Positions 46,344 through 54,197 of a DNA stretch of 64,000 nt are shown here, piece after piece. The notes below the pieces were generated by a model. That model saw nothing but the letters and a program-made list of their open reading frames with translations. It ran no database searches and had not been told where the DNA came from. This DNA comes from Pedobacter ginsengisoli (lineage in GTDB: Bacteria > Bacteroidota > Bacteroidia > Sphingobacteriales > Sphingobacteriaceae). The position numbers and the translations under genes are program-made. The stretch is taken from NCBI RefSeq assembly GCF_002736205.1, contig NZ_CP024091.1, positions 1,240,001-1,304,000 of the forward strand, written 5' to 3'. Position 1 is the stretch's first letter, and each line of letters begins with the position of its first letter.

Positions 46344-46351
46344 TAATTTCG
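46344..46351 (+). promoter_or_regulatory. Predicted -7 element of the PhoB-like regulator gene
   Basis: TAATTTCG, identical to the predicted xylB -7 element, 22 bases before the ATG. The -33 position holds ACGG, the end of the triple repeat, not TTTG, as expected for an activator-dependent promoter. Confidence 0.45.
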
Positions 46352-46372
46352 TAACAAATAATTAAAGCTACT

Positions 46373-47062
46373 ATGAGCACCGTAAAACAGAAGATACTTA
46401 TTGTTGATGACGAACCAGATATTTTAGAGTTAATTGAATATAACTTAAAAAAAGAGGGATATCAGGTATTCTTAGCCAATAATGGTCAGGAAGGCATTAC
46501 GATTGCGAAGAAGGTTCATCCTGATTTGATTATTCTGGATATCATGATGCCAAAGATGGATGGTATTGAGGCATGCAGGTTAATGAGGGCTATTCCTGAG
46601 TTTAAAAATACTTTTATGGTGTTCTTAACCGCACGTAGTGAAGAGTATTCGGAAATTGCCGGGTTTAATGTTGGTGCAGACGATTATATTGCTAAACCTA
46701 TTAAGCCCCGTGCACTGGTAAGCCGTATTAATGCGATATTAAGAAGAAATGCAAGTGGTGATGAGGTTTCTGATAATAAGGTTGAAATAGGTGATCTGGT
46801 AATTGACAGAGAGGCTTATCTTGTTTTTCAGAATGGTAAAAAGGTAATTTTAGCTAAGAAAGAGTTTGAATTACTTTATCTATTAGCCTCTAAACCAGGT
46901 AAAGTATATACAAGAGAGTCTATTTTAAAGAATATTTGGGAAGATTCTGTTGTGGTGACCAACCGTACAATTGACGTACATATACGTAAGTTACGTGAGA
47001 AGTTGGGTGAAAGTTATGTTGCTACCGTAAAAGGAGTAGGGTATAAATTCGAACTTTCTTAG
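46373..47062 (+). CDS. OmpR/PhoB family response regulator
   Basis: A 229-residue two-component regulator. The receiver domain has ILIVDDEPDILELIEYN, the phosphoacceptor Asp56 in LIILDIMMPKMDG, Thr in FLTARSEEY and Lys in DDYIAKPIKP. The C-terminal winged HTH has VILAKKEFELLYLLASKPGK, then RTIDVHIRKLREKLG and VKGVGYKFE. This is the PhoB-type DNA-binding domain, which recognises 11-base direct repeats. Exactly such a repeat lies just upstream, so autoregulation is likely. No histidine kinase is adjacent; the phosphate connection is inferred from the repeat. Confidence 0.92.
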   Translation: MSTVKQKILIVDDEPDILELIEYNLKKEGYQVFLANNGQEGITIAKKVHPDLIILDIMMPKMDGIEACRLMRAIPEFKNTFMVFLTARSEEYSEIAGFNVGADDYIAKPIKPRALVSRINAILRRNASGDEVSDNKVEIGDLVIDREAYLVFQNGKKVILAKKEFELLYLLASKPGKVYTRESILKNIWEDSVVVTNRTIDVHIRKLREKLGESYVATVKGVGYKFELS

Positions 47063-47068
47063 TACTTT

Positions 47069-47145
47069 TGCATTCTGGAAGATGATTAGGCTTGTTGCTA
47101 TTCGTAGTAAACTAGCCTATTGTTATCGTTCCAGCCTGGAATGCA
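47069..47145 (+). other. Nested hairpin in the leader of the pseudouridine synthase gene
   Basis: TGCATTC-TGGAA (47069-47080) pairs with TTCCA and GAATGCA (47129-47145, with a 5-base bulge GCCTG), and inside it TAGGCT (47087) pairs with AGCCTA (47114). A TACTTTTG, fitting the -7 consensus, lies at 47063-47070. The structure could be a 5' leader element or the 3' end of the regulator transcript. It has no T run, so it is not a standard terminator. Confidence 0.45.
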
Positions 47146-47171
47146 CTAGTTACTTCTGAAAAAACACTGAA

Positions 47172-47894
47172 TTGAAATATCCTTCTTTTAAAGACATTAT
47201 CCTATTCGAAAACGATGATTATATCGTTGTAAACAAGCCACCTTTTGTTGCCTCTTTAGATGAGCGCGGCGGTTCGGGTGAAGTTAATATTCTACGTCTT
47301 GCTAAACAGTACAGTCCCGATGCACAGGTGTGCCACCGTTTAGACAAAGAAACATCGGGCGCTATCATTATAGCAAAAACCCCTGAGGCTTACCGTTCTG
47401 TTTCCATTCAATTTGAGAAACGTAAAGTAAATAAAGTATATCACGCTATTGTTGATGGTCAGTTTACTTTTAAGGATCTGTTTATTGATCTGCCTATTTT
47501 AAATGATGGGAACAAGAGTGTAACAATAGATCGTAAGGAAGGAAAGCGTGCAGAAACTTATTTCAACTCTATTAAAAACTACAGACATTACACTTTAGTG
47601 GAATGTAAACCTGTAACAGGTAGAATGCACCAGATCCGTATACATCTGGCTACTCAGCGTGCAGCTATTGTTGGAGATCATATGTATAAGGGTAAACCTG
47701 TTTTCCTTTCGGCTATAAAAAAAGGATATAGGATTGCTAAAGACGATGAAGAGCAACCTATAATGAAACGTTTTGCCCTACATGCACGTTATTTGGTATT
47801 TAAAGGATTAGATGATAAGGATATTGTTATTGAGGCACCATATCCGAAGGATTTTGCTACCCTTATCAAATTACTGGATAAATTTGACGCTTAA
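47172..47894 (+). CDS. RluA family pseudouridine synthase
   Basis: A 240-residue enzyme using a TTG start at 47172. An in-frame TGA lies five codons upstream, so no earlier start exists, and the next residues KYPSFKDIILFENDDYIVVNKPPF are the normal family start. The catalytic motif is CHRLDKETSGAIIIAKT (Asp in HRLDKET). The GRMHQIRIHLATQRAAIVGD motif is typical of RluA-type enzymes. No S4 domain is present, so it is of the short RluA type that modifies 23S rRNA or tRNA. The exact target is unknown. Confidence 0.9.
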   Translation: MKYPSFKDIILFENDDYIVVNKPPFVASLDERGGSGEVNILRLAKQYSPDAQVCHRLDKETSGAIIIAKTPEAYRSVSIQFEKRKVNKVYHAIVDGQFTFKDLFIDLPILNDGNKSVTIDRKEGKRAETYFNSIKNYRHYTLVECKPVTGRMHQIRIHLATQRAAIVGDHMYKGKPVFLSAIKKGYRIAKDDEEQPIMKRFALHARYLVFKGLDDKDIVIEAPYPKDFATLIKLLDKFDA

Positions 47895-47906
47895 AAAAGG
47901 TAAATT

Positions 47907-49691
47907 ATGTATGTACGGCTGGTAAATTATATAGATTCAATTAACCACTACCGGAAAACTAAAATTTCTAACCGTAATTTTTTAGTAATTGCTGCACTAA
48001 TAGTTGGTATTCTGGCCGGTCTTGCTGCTGCACTTTTAAAAACGCTAACCCATCATATAGAAGATTTCCTGCAAACAGGATTTCATTGGCAGTACAAATA
48101 CTATCTGTACTTCTTTTTTCCTTTTATAGGTATACTGCTATCAGTTATGTATGTACGCAGGTTCATAAGAAAGGGGAAATTTGAGACGGGATTAACGCCT
48201 TTGCTTTATACTATTTCCAAAAAATCGAGTAAGGTTGAACCACATAATATTTATTCGCAAATTATTACTGCGGCTCTAACTGTTGGTTTTGGCGGGTCTA
48301 CAGGTTTGGAGGCACCAATTGTAACCAGCGGATCAGGCATTGGCTCTGTAGTAGGTAGATTTTTAGGTTTGTCTTACCGTGAAACCACTATGCTGCTGGC
48401 ATGTGGTGCGGCGGCCGGAATATCAGCTGCTTTTAACAGCCCAATAGCGGGTATTGTATTTGCCATAGAGATACTGTTGCCGGAGTTTACAATTCCGGCT
48501 TTTATACCTTTGTTACTTGCATCGGCTACAGCTGCTGTAGTGGCAAGGTTCTTTTTTAATGAACAGCTTTTCTTCCTGGTTACCGAAGGTTGGAAAATGA
48601 ATGCTTTGGTTTATTATGTACTGCTTGCAGTGCTAATTGGTTTATTCTCTATCTATTTTACTAAGGCTAATTCATTAATTAAATCTTTCTTTTACAAGAT
48701 TAATCACCCGTATAAGCGTGTAGTTATTGGTGGTTTAATGCTGGGGCTAATGGTATTCCTGTTTCCAACCTTGTATGGAGAGGGCTATGTAACTATTAAA
48801 AACCTGCTAGGCGGAAATTATACTAATGTAATGACCAACAGTATATTTGCTGAGTATAGTAGTTTGCCATGGCTGGTGATTTTATTTACGGTAATAACTG
48901 TTTTTGCTAAATCATGCGCCACTCTTATTACTTTAGGAGCGGGTGGAAATGGGGGTATTTTTGCGCCAAGTTTGGTTATTGGTGGTTTAATAGGTTTTGT
49001 GGTGGCTTTTTCTGCAAATACCTTAGGTATAGCAAACCTGAATGTTGCAAATTTTATTGTAGCAGGCATGGCCGCCTCTTTAAGCGCAATTATGCATGCA
49101 CCCCTTACCGGGATATTTTTGATTGCTGAGATTACCGGTGGCTACGTTTTAATGGTTCCGTTGATGATTACATCGGCACTTTCTTACCTGATTAATCGCA
49201 GTGCAAATAAGTACTCTATTTATACCAAACCTTTGGCAGAGAAAGGCGAGCTTTTGTCGCACGAGGATAAGGATACTACCGTTCTTAATATGATGAAGCT
49301 TAGGTATCTGGTTGAACGGGATTATCTTGTTTTAAGTGAAGATGATTTGGTCTCAGCAAGGATGCAGGAGATTTTACATTCGAAAAGGAATTTGTTTCCG
49401 GTTGTAAGTAACGACAAGAGTTTTAAAGGGTTGGTATTTGTTGAAGATGTTTTGAAAACGAATAGGGCAGAAGAAGATAACCTTTCTGTAAATGACCTGA
49501 TGCAGGCCGCTCCTGCTATTGTTGTAATTACTGACCCGCTTAAAAAAGTACTGGGAAAAATGGAAAAGGAAAATGCGTGGTTATTGCCTGTACTGGATGA
49601 AAGTGGAGCATATCTTGGTTTTGTTTCTAAAACTGCGATTTTTAATAAGTACAGAGCCTTGTTAAGCAGGCAGGCCGATTATATGGAATAA
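47907..49691 (+). CDS. ClC family chloride channel/antiporter with CBS pair
   Basis: A 594-residue membrane protein. The first ~440 residues hold about 11-18 ClC helices with selectivity motifs GFGGSTGLEAPIV (gating Glu in GLEAP), GGNGGIFAPSL (GxFxP) and the conserved ASLSAIMHAPLTG. The C-terminal ~150 residues are a CBS pair (MQEILHSKRNLFPVV, then AAPAIVVITDPLKKVL). The gating Glu suggests Cl-/H+ exchange or conductance. It begins 12 bases after the pseudouridine synthase gene and ends at a strong terminator. Confidence 0.92.
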   Translation: MYVRLVNYIDSINHYRKTKISNRNFLVIAALIVGILAGLAAALLKTLTHHIEDFLQTGFHWQYKYYLYFFFPFIGILLSVMYVRRFIRKGKFETGLTPLLYTISKKSSKVEPHNIYSQIITAALTVGFGGSTGLEAPIVTSGSGIGSVVGRFLGLSYRETTMLLACGAAAGISAAFNSPIAGIVFAIEILLPEFTIPAFIPLLLASATAAVVARFFFNEQLFFLVTEGWKMNALVYYVLLAVLIGLFSIYFTKANSLIKSFFYKINHPYKRVVIGGLMLGLMVFLFPTLYGEGYVTIKNLLGGNYTNVMTNSIFAEYSSLPWLVILFTVITVFAKSCATLITLGAGGNGGIFAPSLVIGGLIGFVVAFSANTLGIANLNVANFIVAGMAASLSAIMHAPLTGIFLIAEITGGYVLMVPLMITSALSYLINRSANKYSIYTKPLAEKGELLSHEDKDTTVLNMMKLRYLVERDYLVLSEDDLVSARMQEILHSKRNLFPVVSNDKSFKGLVFVEDVLKTNRAEEDNLSVNDLMQAAPAIVVITDPLKKVLGKMEKENAWLLPVLDESGAYLGFVSKTAIFNKYRALLSRQADYME

Positions 49692-49723
49692 AAAAGCTCC
49701 TGGTTTTGTCAGGAGCTTTTTTT
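49691..49723. terminator. Bidirectional terminator between the ClC and NtrC-like genes
   Basis: GCTCCTG and CAGGAGC form a 7-bp stem with a 7-base loop, flanked by five A and seven T, so both convergent genes can use it. Confidence 0.85.
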
Positions 49724-49724
49724 A

Positions 49725-51134
49725 TTATTCTGAGGACCTTTTTAATCCGAATTTCTCAATCTTACTGTATAAATGACTGCGTTGAATATCTATATCATCG
49801 GCAGTTTTGGATACGTTCCAATTGTTTTTTTCTAATTTAAACTTGATGAATTCCTTTTCAGCATAGTCTTTGTAATCCTGAAAGTTATTGAACTTATCAT
49901 AAGCCAATGTTGGAGAGGCTGCATTTGTTGCAGATCCATTTGGCGCACTGCCTGCTGCACCTATGTTTGTTCCTCCGCCAGGATTTGCAAATGCAGTTAC
50001 ATCATGATCAGTGATGGTTTTATCACTTAGGATAATTAATCGTTCAATCATGTTATGTAATTCCCTTACGTTACCTGTCCATGGCAGACCTTGCAACGCT
50101 ACCATTGCACTATCGCTGATCTTTTTAACAGGCATGCCATATTCTTTACAAATCTCTTCAAGGAAACTTTGTGCAATTTCAGGGATGTCGTCTGTACGTT
50201 CACACAAGTGAGGAACATGGATGTTTATTACATTTAAACGATGGTACAAGTCCATACGGAAATTGCCATCTTCTATTTCTTTTAATAGATTTTTATTTGT
50301 TGCTGCAAGTACACGAACATTAACCTCAAGCTCTTTTTCACCGCCTACACGGGTAATTTTGTGTTCTTGTAATGCACGTAATACTTTAGCCTGAGCCGAA
50401 AGACTCATGTCGCCAATCTCATCTAAAAACAGCGTTCCTCCGTTGGCTAATTCAAATTTACCTATACGTTGCTTTACAGCTGAAGTAAATGAGCCTTTCT
50501 CGTGGCCAAATAATTCACTTTCTATAAGTTCTGATGGAATAGCCGCGCAGTTAACCTCGATAAGGGGGCTGTCAGCACGATTAGATTTTTCGTGTAGCCA
50601 ACGTGCAACCAATTCCTTTCCGCTTCCATTTGCACCTGTTATGAGTACCCTTGCTTCGGTAGGAGCAACACGTTCTATAGTTTCTTTTATTTTGTTGATA
50701 TTTTCTGAACTACCTAAAATATCTCTGGTTTTACTAACCTTTCTTTTTAAGACTTTGGTTTCAGTAACTAAAGTGCCTCTGTCGAGTGCATTTCTAACTG
50801 TTATGAGTAGTCTGTTTAAGTCTGGTGGTTTTGAAATGAAATCAAATGCACCTTTCTTACTGGCTTCTATTGCCGTTTCGACTGTGCCATGTCCTGAAAT
50901 CATTATGAAAGGAAGATCCGGACTGTAGGCAAGTGCCTGTTCCAGCACCTCCATACCATCCATTCTGTTCATTTTGATATCGCACAATATAAGGTCGTAT
51001 TTTTTCTTTTTGATGAGTTCTAATCCATCTACACCATTGTCAATATCCTCAACTTCATAATTTTCGTATTCTAAGATCTCACGTAATGTACTTCTTATTG
51101 CTCTCTCGTCGTCAATTATTAACAATTTTGCCAT
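49725..51134 (-). CDS. NtrC-like sigma-54-dependent response regulator
   Basis: A 469-residue protein: receiver domain (Asp52 in LILCDIKMNRMDG), AAA+ domain with Walker A GANGSGKELVARW, ELFGHEKGSFTSA in place of the usual GAFTGA loop, Walker B GGTLFLDEIGDM and arginine finger region NFRMDLYHRLNV. A Gly/Ala-rich linker follows (TNIGAAGSAPNGSAT), then a Fis-type HTH (NNWNVSKTADDIDIQRSHLY). It should activate sigma-54 promoters when phosphorylated. The GAFTGA loop contacts sigma-54, so GSFTSA is notable. No cognate kinase is adjacent. Confidence 0.9.
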   Translation of the reverse strand: MAKLLIIDDERAIRSTLREILEYENYEVEDIDNGVDGLELIKKKKYDLILCDIKMNRMDGMEVLEQALAYSPDLPFIMISGHGTVETAIEASKKGAFDFISKPPDLNRLLITVRNALDRGTLVTETKVLKRKVSKTRDILGSSENINKIKETIERVAPTEARVLITGANGSGKELVARWLHEKSNRADSPLIEVNCAAIPSELIESELFGHEKGSFTSAVKQRIGKFELANGGTLFLDEIGDMSLSAQAKVLRALQEHKITRVGGEKELEVNVRVLAATNKNLLKEIEDGNFRMDLYHRLNVINIHVPHLCERTDDIPEIAQSFLEEICKEYGMPVKKISDSAMVALQGLPWTGNVRELHNMIERLIILSDKTITDHDVTAFANPGGGTNIGAAGSAPNGSATNAASPTLAYDKFNNFQDYKDYAEKEFIKFKLEKNNWNVSKTADDIDIQRSHLYSKIEKFGLKRSSE

Positions 51135-51239
51135 AGGTAATGCTAAATCTTCTTGTGTTATCCAGTGCTAATATATTATTTTTCAGTTTAAAATAAACTT
51201 TTTTAAAGTTATGAAACTGATACATTGTGTAAAAAACAA

Positions 51240-51612
51240 AATGCAAGCCTGTAAGCCGGGTTCTGTAACATGAATACTCATGTCTTCTATCATTAATCCA
51301 GTATAAATGTTGCCATTTATCTCTAACGACCTACCCACTGACATCGGACGAGCAGCCCTACATGCGTCAGCCTATTTGGTCTTTCAACTCCCGGGGTTTA
51401 CCAGTTCTCCGATCACCCGGAAAAATCGTGAGCTCTTACCTCACGTTTTCAACCTTACCTGTACTTAAAAAGCCATCGGCGGTATGCTTTCTGCGGCACT
51501 TTCCATAATTCGGGTGTTCACCCCCAAACCTCTTCCCGTTAGGAAGCGAGATGCTCTGTGTTGCCCGGACTTTCCTCTCCGATATAATCGCAGCGATAGA
51601 ACGGCTTGCATT
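51240..51612 (-). ncRNA. rnpB: RNase P RNA (catalytic RNA of ribonuclease P)
   Basis: On the minus strand the 5' end has GAGGAAAGUCCGGGC and the 3' side has ACAGAACCCGGCUUACAG, the diagnostic conserved segments of bacterial type A RNase P RNA. The ends pair as AATGCAAGCC with GGCTTGCATT (51603-51612 with 51240-51249), closing helix P1. The interior includes AGGGCUGCUCGUCCGAUG and GGGUAGGUCG. About 373 bases, a normal length. It processes pre-tRNA 5' ends. This is the content of the otherwise gene-free stretch 51135-51655. The exact ends are set from the pairing, not mapped. Confidence 0.95.
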
Positions 51613-51617
51613 TGCGG

Positions 51618-51625
51618 CAAAGATA
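51618..51625 (-). promoter_or_regulatory. Predicted -7 element of rnpB (TATCTTTG)
   Basis: On the minus strand TATCTTTG fits TAnnTTTG and lies 5 bases before the folded 5' end of the RNase P RNA, as expected if transcription starts at the mature end. No clear -33 was found. Confidence 0.5.
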
Positions 51626-51655
51626 CAAAATAAGCAATGTATAAATGAGGGTTCC

Positions 51656-52294
51656 TTATTTTGTAACGTAAATCTTTTTACTGTTTCCTTTGATTGATTT
51701 TATTTTACCGAATAATCTTTGTGCATCAAAGGCGTTAAAATAGGTGATTTTTACATTCCCTATTGATTTTACCTTATCTGCCGGATCGTGAATGTCAAAG
51801 ACATTGTTGTACTTAATCTGAATAGGGCCTATGGATTTCATTGTCCCCGATTTATCGTGGATATCGAAGGCATTATTGTACTTGATCTGGATGTTGCCAA
51901 TGGACTTTATTTTTCCTTTGGGATCATGAATGTCAAAATTGTCATTGTAGTCGATTTTGATACCGCCAATCCACTTTACTTTTCCTGATTTATTATCGTC
52001 AAAATGGTCGTAGTATTCAATTTTCTGATTAGCAATTAATTTAGAACCTCCGTCATCTGTATATTCCAGGTCACTTGTGTAATCAGGAAGGGCTCCTTCA
52101 GCCTCTTCAATGTAAGAAATATCGCCCTGAGAATTTAAACCAATGATGATCGTATTGTTGATATTTAATTCAACAGATCTGATTCCTTTTTCTCTGTCGG
52201 AGATTCGGAAATGTGCACTTGTTAAGGTCTGTGATTTGGAAAATAGGCTGTAGCATAGCAGTAGCCCAAGCAGGAATGTGAGTTTGCGTTTCAT
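51656..52294 (-). CDS. Secreted protein with tandem 23-residue repeats
   Basis: A 212-residue protein with a signal peptide (LLGLLLCYSLFSKSQ). The C-terminal part is about five 23-residue repeats with one theme, for example GKIKSIGNIQIKYNNAFDIH and GTMKSIGPIQIKYNNVFDIH, plus a partial sixth. At DNA level the unit is 69 bases. Strand-turn regularity suggests a beta-solenoid or stacked-strand fold. A family could not be named. Its gene lies 73 bases downstream of an ECF sigma factor, on the same strand, so it may be in the same regulon. Confidence 0.7.
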   Translation of the reverse strand: MKRKLTFLLGLLLCYSLFSKSQTLTSAHFRISDREKGIRSVELNINNTIIIGLNSQGDISYIEEAEGALPDYTSDLEYTDDGGSKLIANQKIEYYDHFDDNKSGKVKWIGGIKIDYNDNFDIHDPKGKIKSIGNIQIKYNNAFDIHDKSGTMKSIGPIQIKYNNVFDIHDPADKVKSIGNVKITYFNAFDAQRLFGKIKSIKGNSKKIYVTK

Positions 52295-52367
52295 AATAGT
52301 TTTTCATTTGTTGTGTAACCGAAATTACTAAAACTTATCTATTATGGGAGAAGAAAAACGCGAAGCC

Positions 52368-53012
52368 TTAAAGGTTTATATTGGACATTACAAAATTGGC
52401 AACTTTATCACATCTTACCAGATTAAATTCAAAAAGCTGAGCGGTTTTATAATAATCGCTTAGTTCATTTCTGAGCATTTCTTTTGCACGTGTAAGTCTG
52501 ATTTTTACATTCGATTCTCCTAAATCAAGAACTTCCATTGTTTCATGGGTACTCATTTCTTCAATTTCGCGCATTACAAATACCAGGCGGTATTTCTCCG
52601 GAAGGTTGGATACCGCTTTTTCGAGTATAACTTTTAGCTCTTTATTCATGAGATTTTTTAATGGGGTTTCGTGGTGCATTTCATCTTTTTCTGATTCTAT
52701 TGCCAATTGGTTACGCCTCATGCTTTTCTTTTTATGAAGTAAGCTTTCATTTATAAGTATTCTTGTAAGCCAGGTATTAAAGCTTGACTTGTTTTGGAAG
52801 TTTGCAAGTTGCAGGTAGGCGTTAAGGTAGGTTGTTTGGATAATGTCTTCTACCTCGGCATCATCGTTAACAATAGACAAGCTTATCCTGTATAAACGTA
52901 AATTGTATTTACGTATCAGGTTTTCATATAAATATTTTTCGCCCTTTACTACTCGCTTTACGATCTCTTCGTCGCTTAAAGTGGAGGTATTTGGATGGCC
53001 TAAATGATTCAT
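52368..53012 (-). CDS. ECF-type RNA polymerase sigma factor
   Basis: A 214-residue sigma-70-family protein of ECF type. Region 2 is near YENLIRKYNLRLYRISLSIV and DAEVEDIIQTTYLNAYLQL. Region 4 holds an HTH in FVMREIEEMSTHETMEVLDL and SNVKIRLTRAKEMLRNEL. No anti-sigma factor is adjacent. A C-terminal extension (YYKTAQLFEFNLVRCDKVAN) follows region 4 and is longer than in the minimal form. The repeat protein downstream may be a target. The signal is unknown. The start is an ATG at 53012. Confidence 0.88.
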   Translation of the reverse strand: MNHLGHPNTSTLSDEEIVKRVVKGEKYLYENLIRKYNLRLYRISLSIVNDDAEVEDIIQTTYLNAYLQLANFQNKSSFNTWLTRILINESLLHKKKSMRRNQLAIESEKDEMHHETPLKNLMNKELKVILEKAVSNLPEKYRLVFVMREIEEMSTHETMEVLDLGESNVKIRLTRAKEMLRNELSDYYKTAQLFEFNLVRCDKVANFVMSNINL

Positions 53013-53058
53013 AAGATCTGCTTGTTAACTGATTGCTATATTAAAGAGTATTGAGATT

Positions 53059-53105
53059 AAAAAGGGTTACAAAAAACGGAATAAATAGTTTAGTAACCCT
53101 TTTTT
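53059..53105 (-). terminator. Terminator after the GreA-like gene
   Basis: AAAAAGGGTTAC and GTAACCCTTTTT pair as a 12-bp stem around a 22-base loop, 40 bases after the stop at 53145. On the minus strand it is followed by T-rich sequence and would stop readthrough towards the sigma factor gene. Confidence 0.7.
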
Positions 53106-53144
53106 ATGTTTCAAATTATGAGACTAATAAAGATGGTTACTAAA

Positions 53145-53552
53145 TTAATTAAAAGATAATTTAGTAACTTCTTCTATCTGGTATTTTCTTATCCCTTCGG
53201 GCATTTCCCATTGTACTATAGCCCCCTGGGTATAGCCAAGAATTGCTACGCCTATTGGAGAAAGGATAGAAAGGGTATTGTTTTTTCTTCGGGCTTTTGC
53301 AGGTGCAACCAGCTTGTAAGCAAACTCTTTTCCTGATTCTATTTCTTTAACTTTTACATGGGTATCAACTGTAACCACATCAGCAGGTAAATCATTTCTT
53401 AAAACTTGTTTGGCATGTTTCAATTCCAATTCAAGCTTTGCTTCATTATATCTGCTTAATTTTCTTCTTCTTAAATGATCTTTAAGCAGGTCGTAAATTC
53501 CGGTTGATAGTATTATAGGTGTATCGTTTATTTTTATCGATTCAGTATTCAT
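53145..53552 (-). CDS. GreA/GreB-like (Rnk-type) elongation factor family protein
   Basis: A 135-residue protein. The N-terminal ~55 residues are helical and charged (YDLLKDHLRRRKLSRYNEAK). The C-terminal domain has the FKBP-like GreA/Rnk fold: VVTVDTHVKVKEIESGKEFA, then NTLSILSPIGVAILGYTQGA and IVQWEMPEGIRKYQIEEVTK. It is shorter than GreA, lacking the full coiled coil, and so resembles Rnk, a nucleoside diphosphate kinase regulator that binds RNA polymerase. It is a single gene with its own terminator. Confidence 0.85.
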   Translation of the reverse strand: MNTESIKINDTPIILSTGIYDLLKDHLRRRKLSRYNEAKLELELKHAKQVLRNDLPADVVTVDTHVKVKEIESGKEFAYKLVAPAKARRKNNTLSILSPIGVAILGYTQGAIVQWEMPEGIRKYQIEEVTKLSFN

Positions 53553-53611
53553 ATTTTTATGTATTTAGTAAATGACTTAATAATTTGATTTATGAATAGC
53601 CCCAGCCACGA

Positions 53612-53803
53612 TTAGTGGACTGAGGCAAGTGCATCGAAGGCTTTATTGTTGTGCAAGTTTGTTAAGCATGCAAATGCACCTGCTGAAAGCAAGATTAAAA
53701 GTGGCTTAATAAGTATAACAGCCAATAGCAGAACTATTAGGGTAGACCAAAGGAACAATATATAAATGGCTCTAAAAAAATATTTAGTGCTAATTAATTT
53801 CAT
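53612..53803 (-). CDS. Small two-helix membrane protein, 63 residues
   Basis: A 63-residue protein with two hydrophobic helices (IYILFLWSTLIVLLLAVILI and LLILLSAGAFACL). It starts at ATG 53803, and a plausible start context and the short distance to the GreA-like gene's promoter region support it only weakly. No family is recognised. It might be a membrane microprotein or a chance ORF. Confidence 0.45.
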   Translation of the reverse strand: MKLISTKYFFRAIYILFLWSTLIVLLLAVILIKPLLILLSAGAFACLTNLHNNKAFDALASVH

Positions 53804-53873
53804 TTTAGAATAGCAAGTGGTGAAAGGAAAGAATTAAATATTGAGACCCCTGCGCCTAAGAAAAGGGAGGGGC

Positions 53874-54023
53874 TTATTTAATAAAGTCCTTGCTGCTTTT
53901 AAGAAAAGAATCTCCTAAGTTGTACTGTAGGGAAAGAAAGCGTAAAAACATAGTAATAGCAATTTGCAATGATGTTGCAAGCTGATTACTTAACGTTTTA
54001 TGAAATTTCTTATATAAGTACAT
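53874..54023 (-). CDS. Possible small basic protein, 49 residues
   Basis: An ATG frame from 54023 to 53874 encodes 49 residues with Lys-rich ends (MYLYKKFHKTLSN and LKSSKDFIK) and an amphipathic middle (SLQIAITMFLRFLSLQ). It lies in the 394-base gap between the 63-residue protein and the FNR-type gene, where nothing else is evident. No homology is known to me, so it may be non-coding. The remaining gap (54024-54197) holds only AT-rich promoter-like sequence. Confidence 0.25.
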   Translation of the reverse strand: MYLYKKFHKTLSNQLATSLQIAITMFLRFLSLQYNLGDSFLKSSKDFIK

Positions 54024-54197
54024 TGGGTTCAAAGATAGTCCAAATGCTTTGATTTAAAAATTATACCTGTACAGAATTGCTATTATTGCACTATTATGCC
54101 AAATCTAATCTGATTTTTTTTAATCTGCTGGCTTAATTTAATTGATTTATTGTTTCTTTGTTAACTAAGACAAAATCTTTTTAGCCTACCGGTTTTT

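Noticed and set aside
50407..50928. 173-residue plus-strand ORF
   Set aside because: It is opposite the AAA+ domain of the NtrC-like protein and has no recognisable domain or start context.
51135..51655. Protein-coding gene in the 520-base gap
   Set aside because: No significant ORF exists; the conserved RNase P RNA segments explain most of the stretch.
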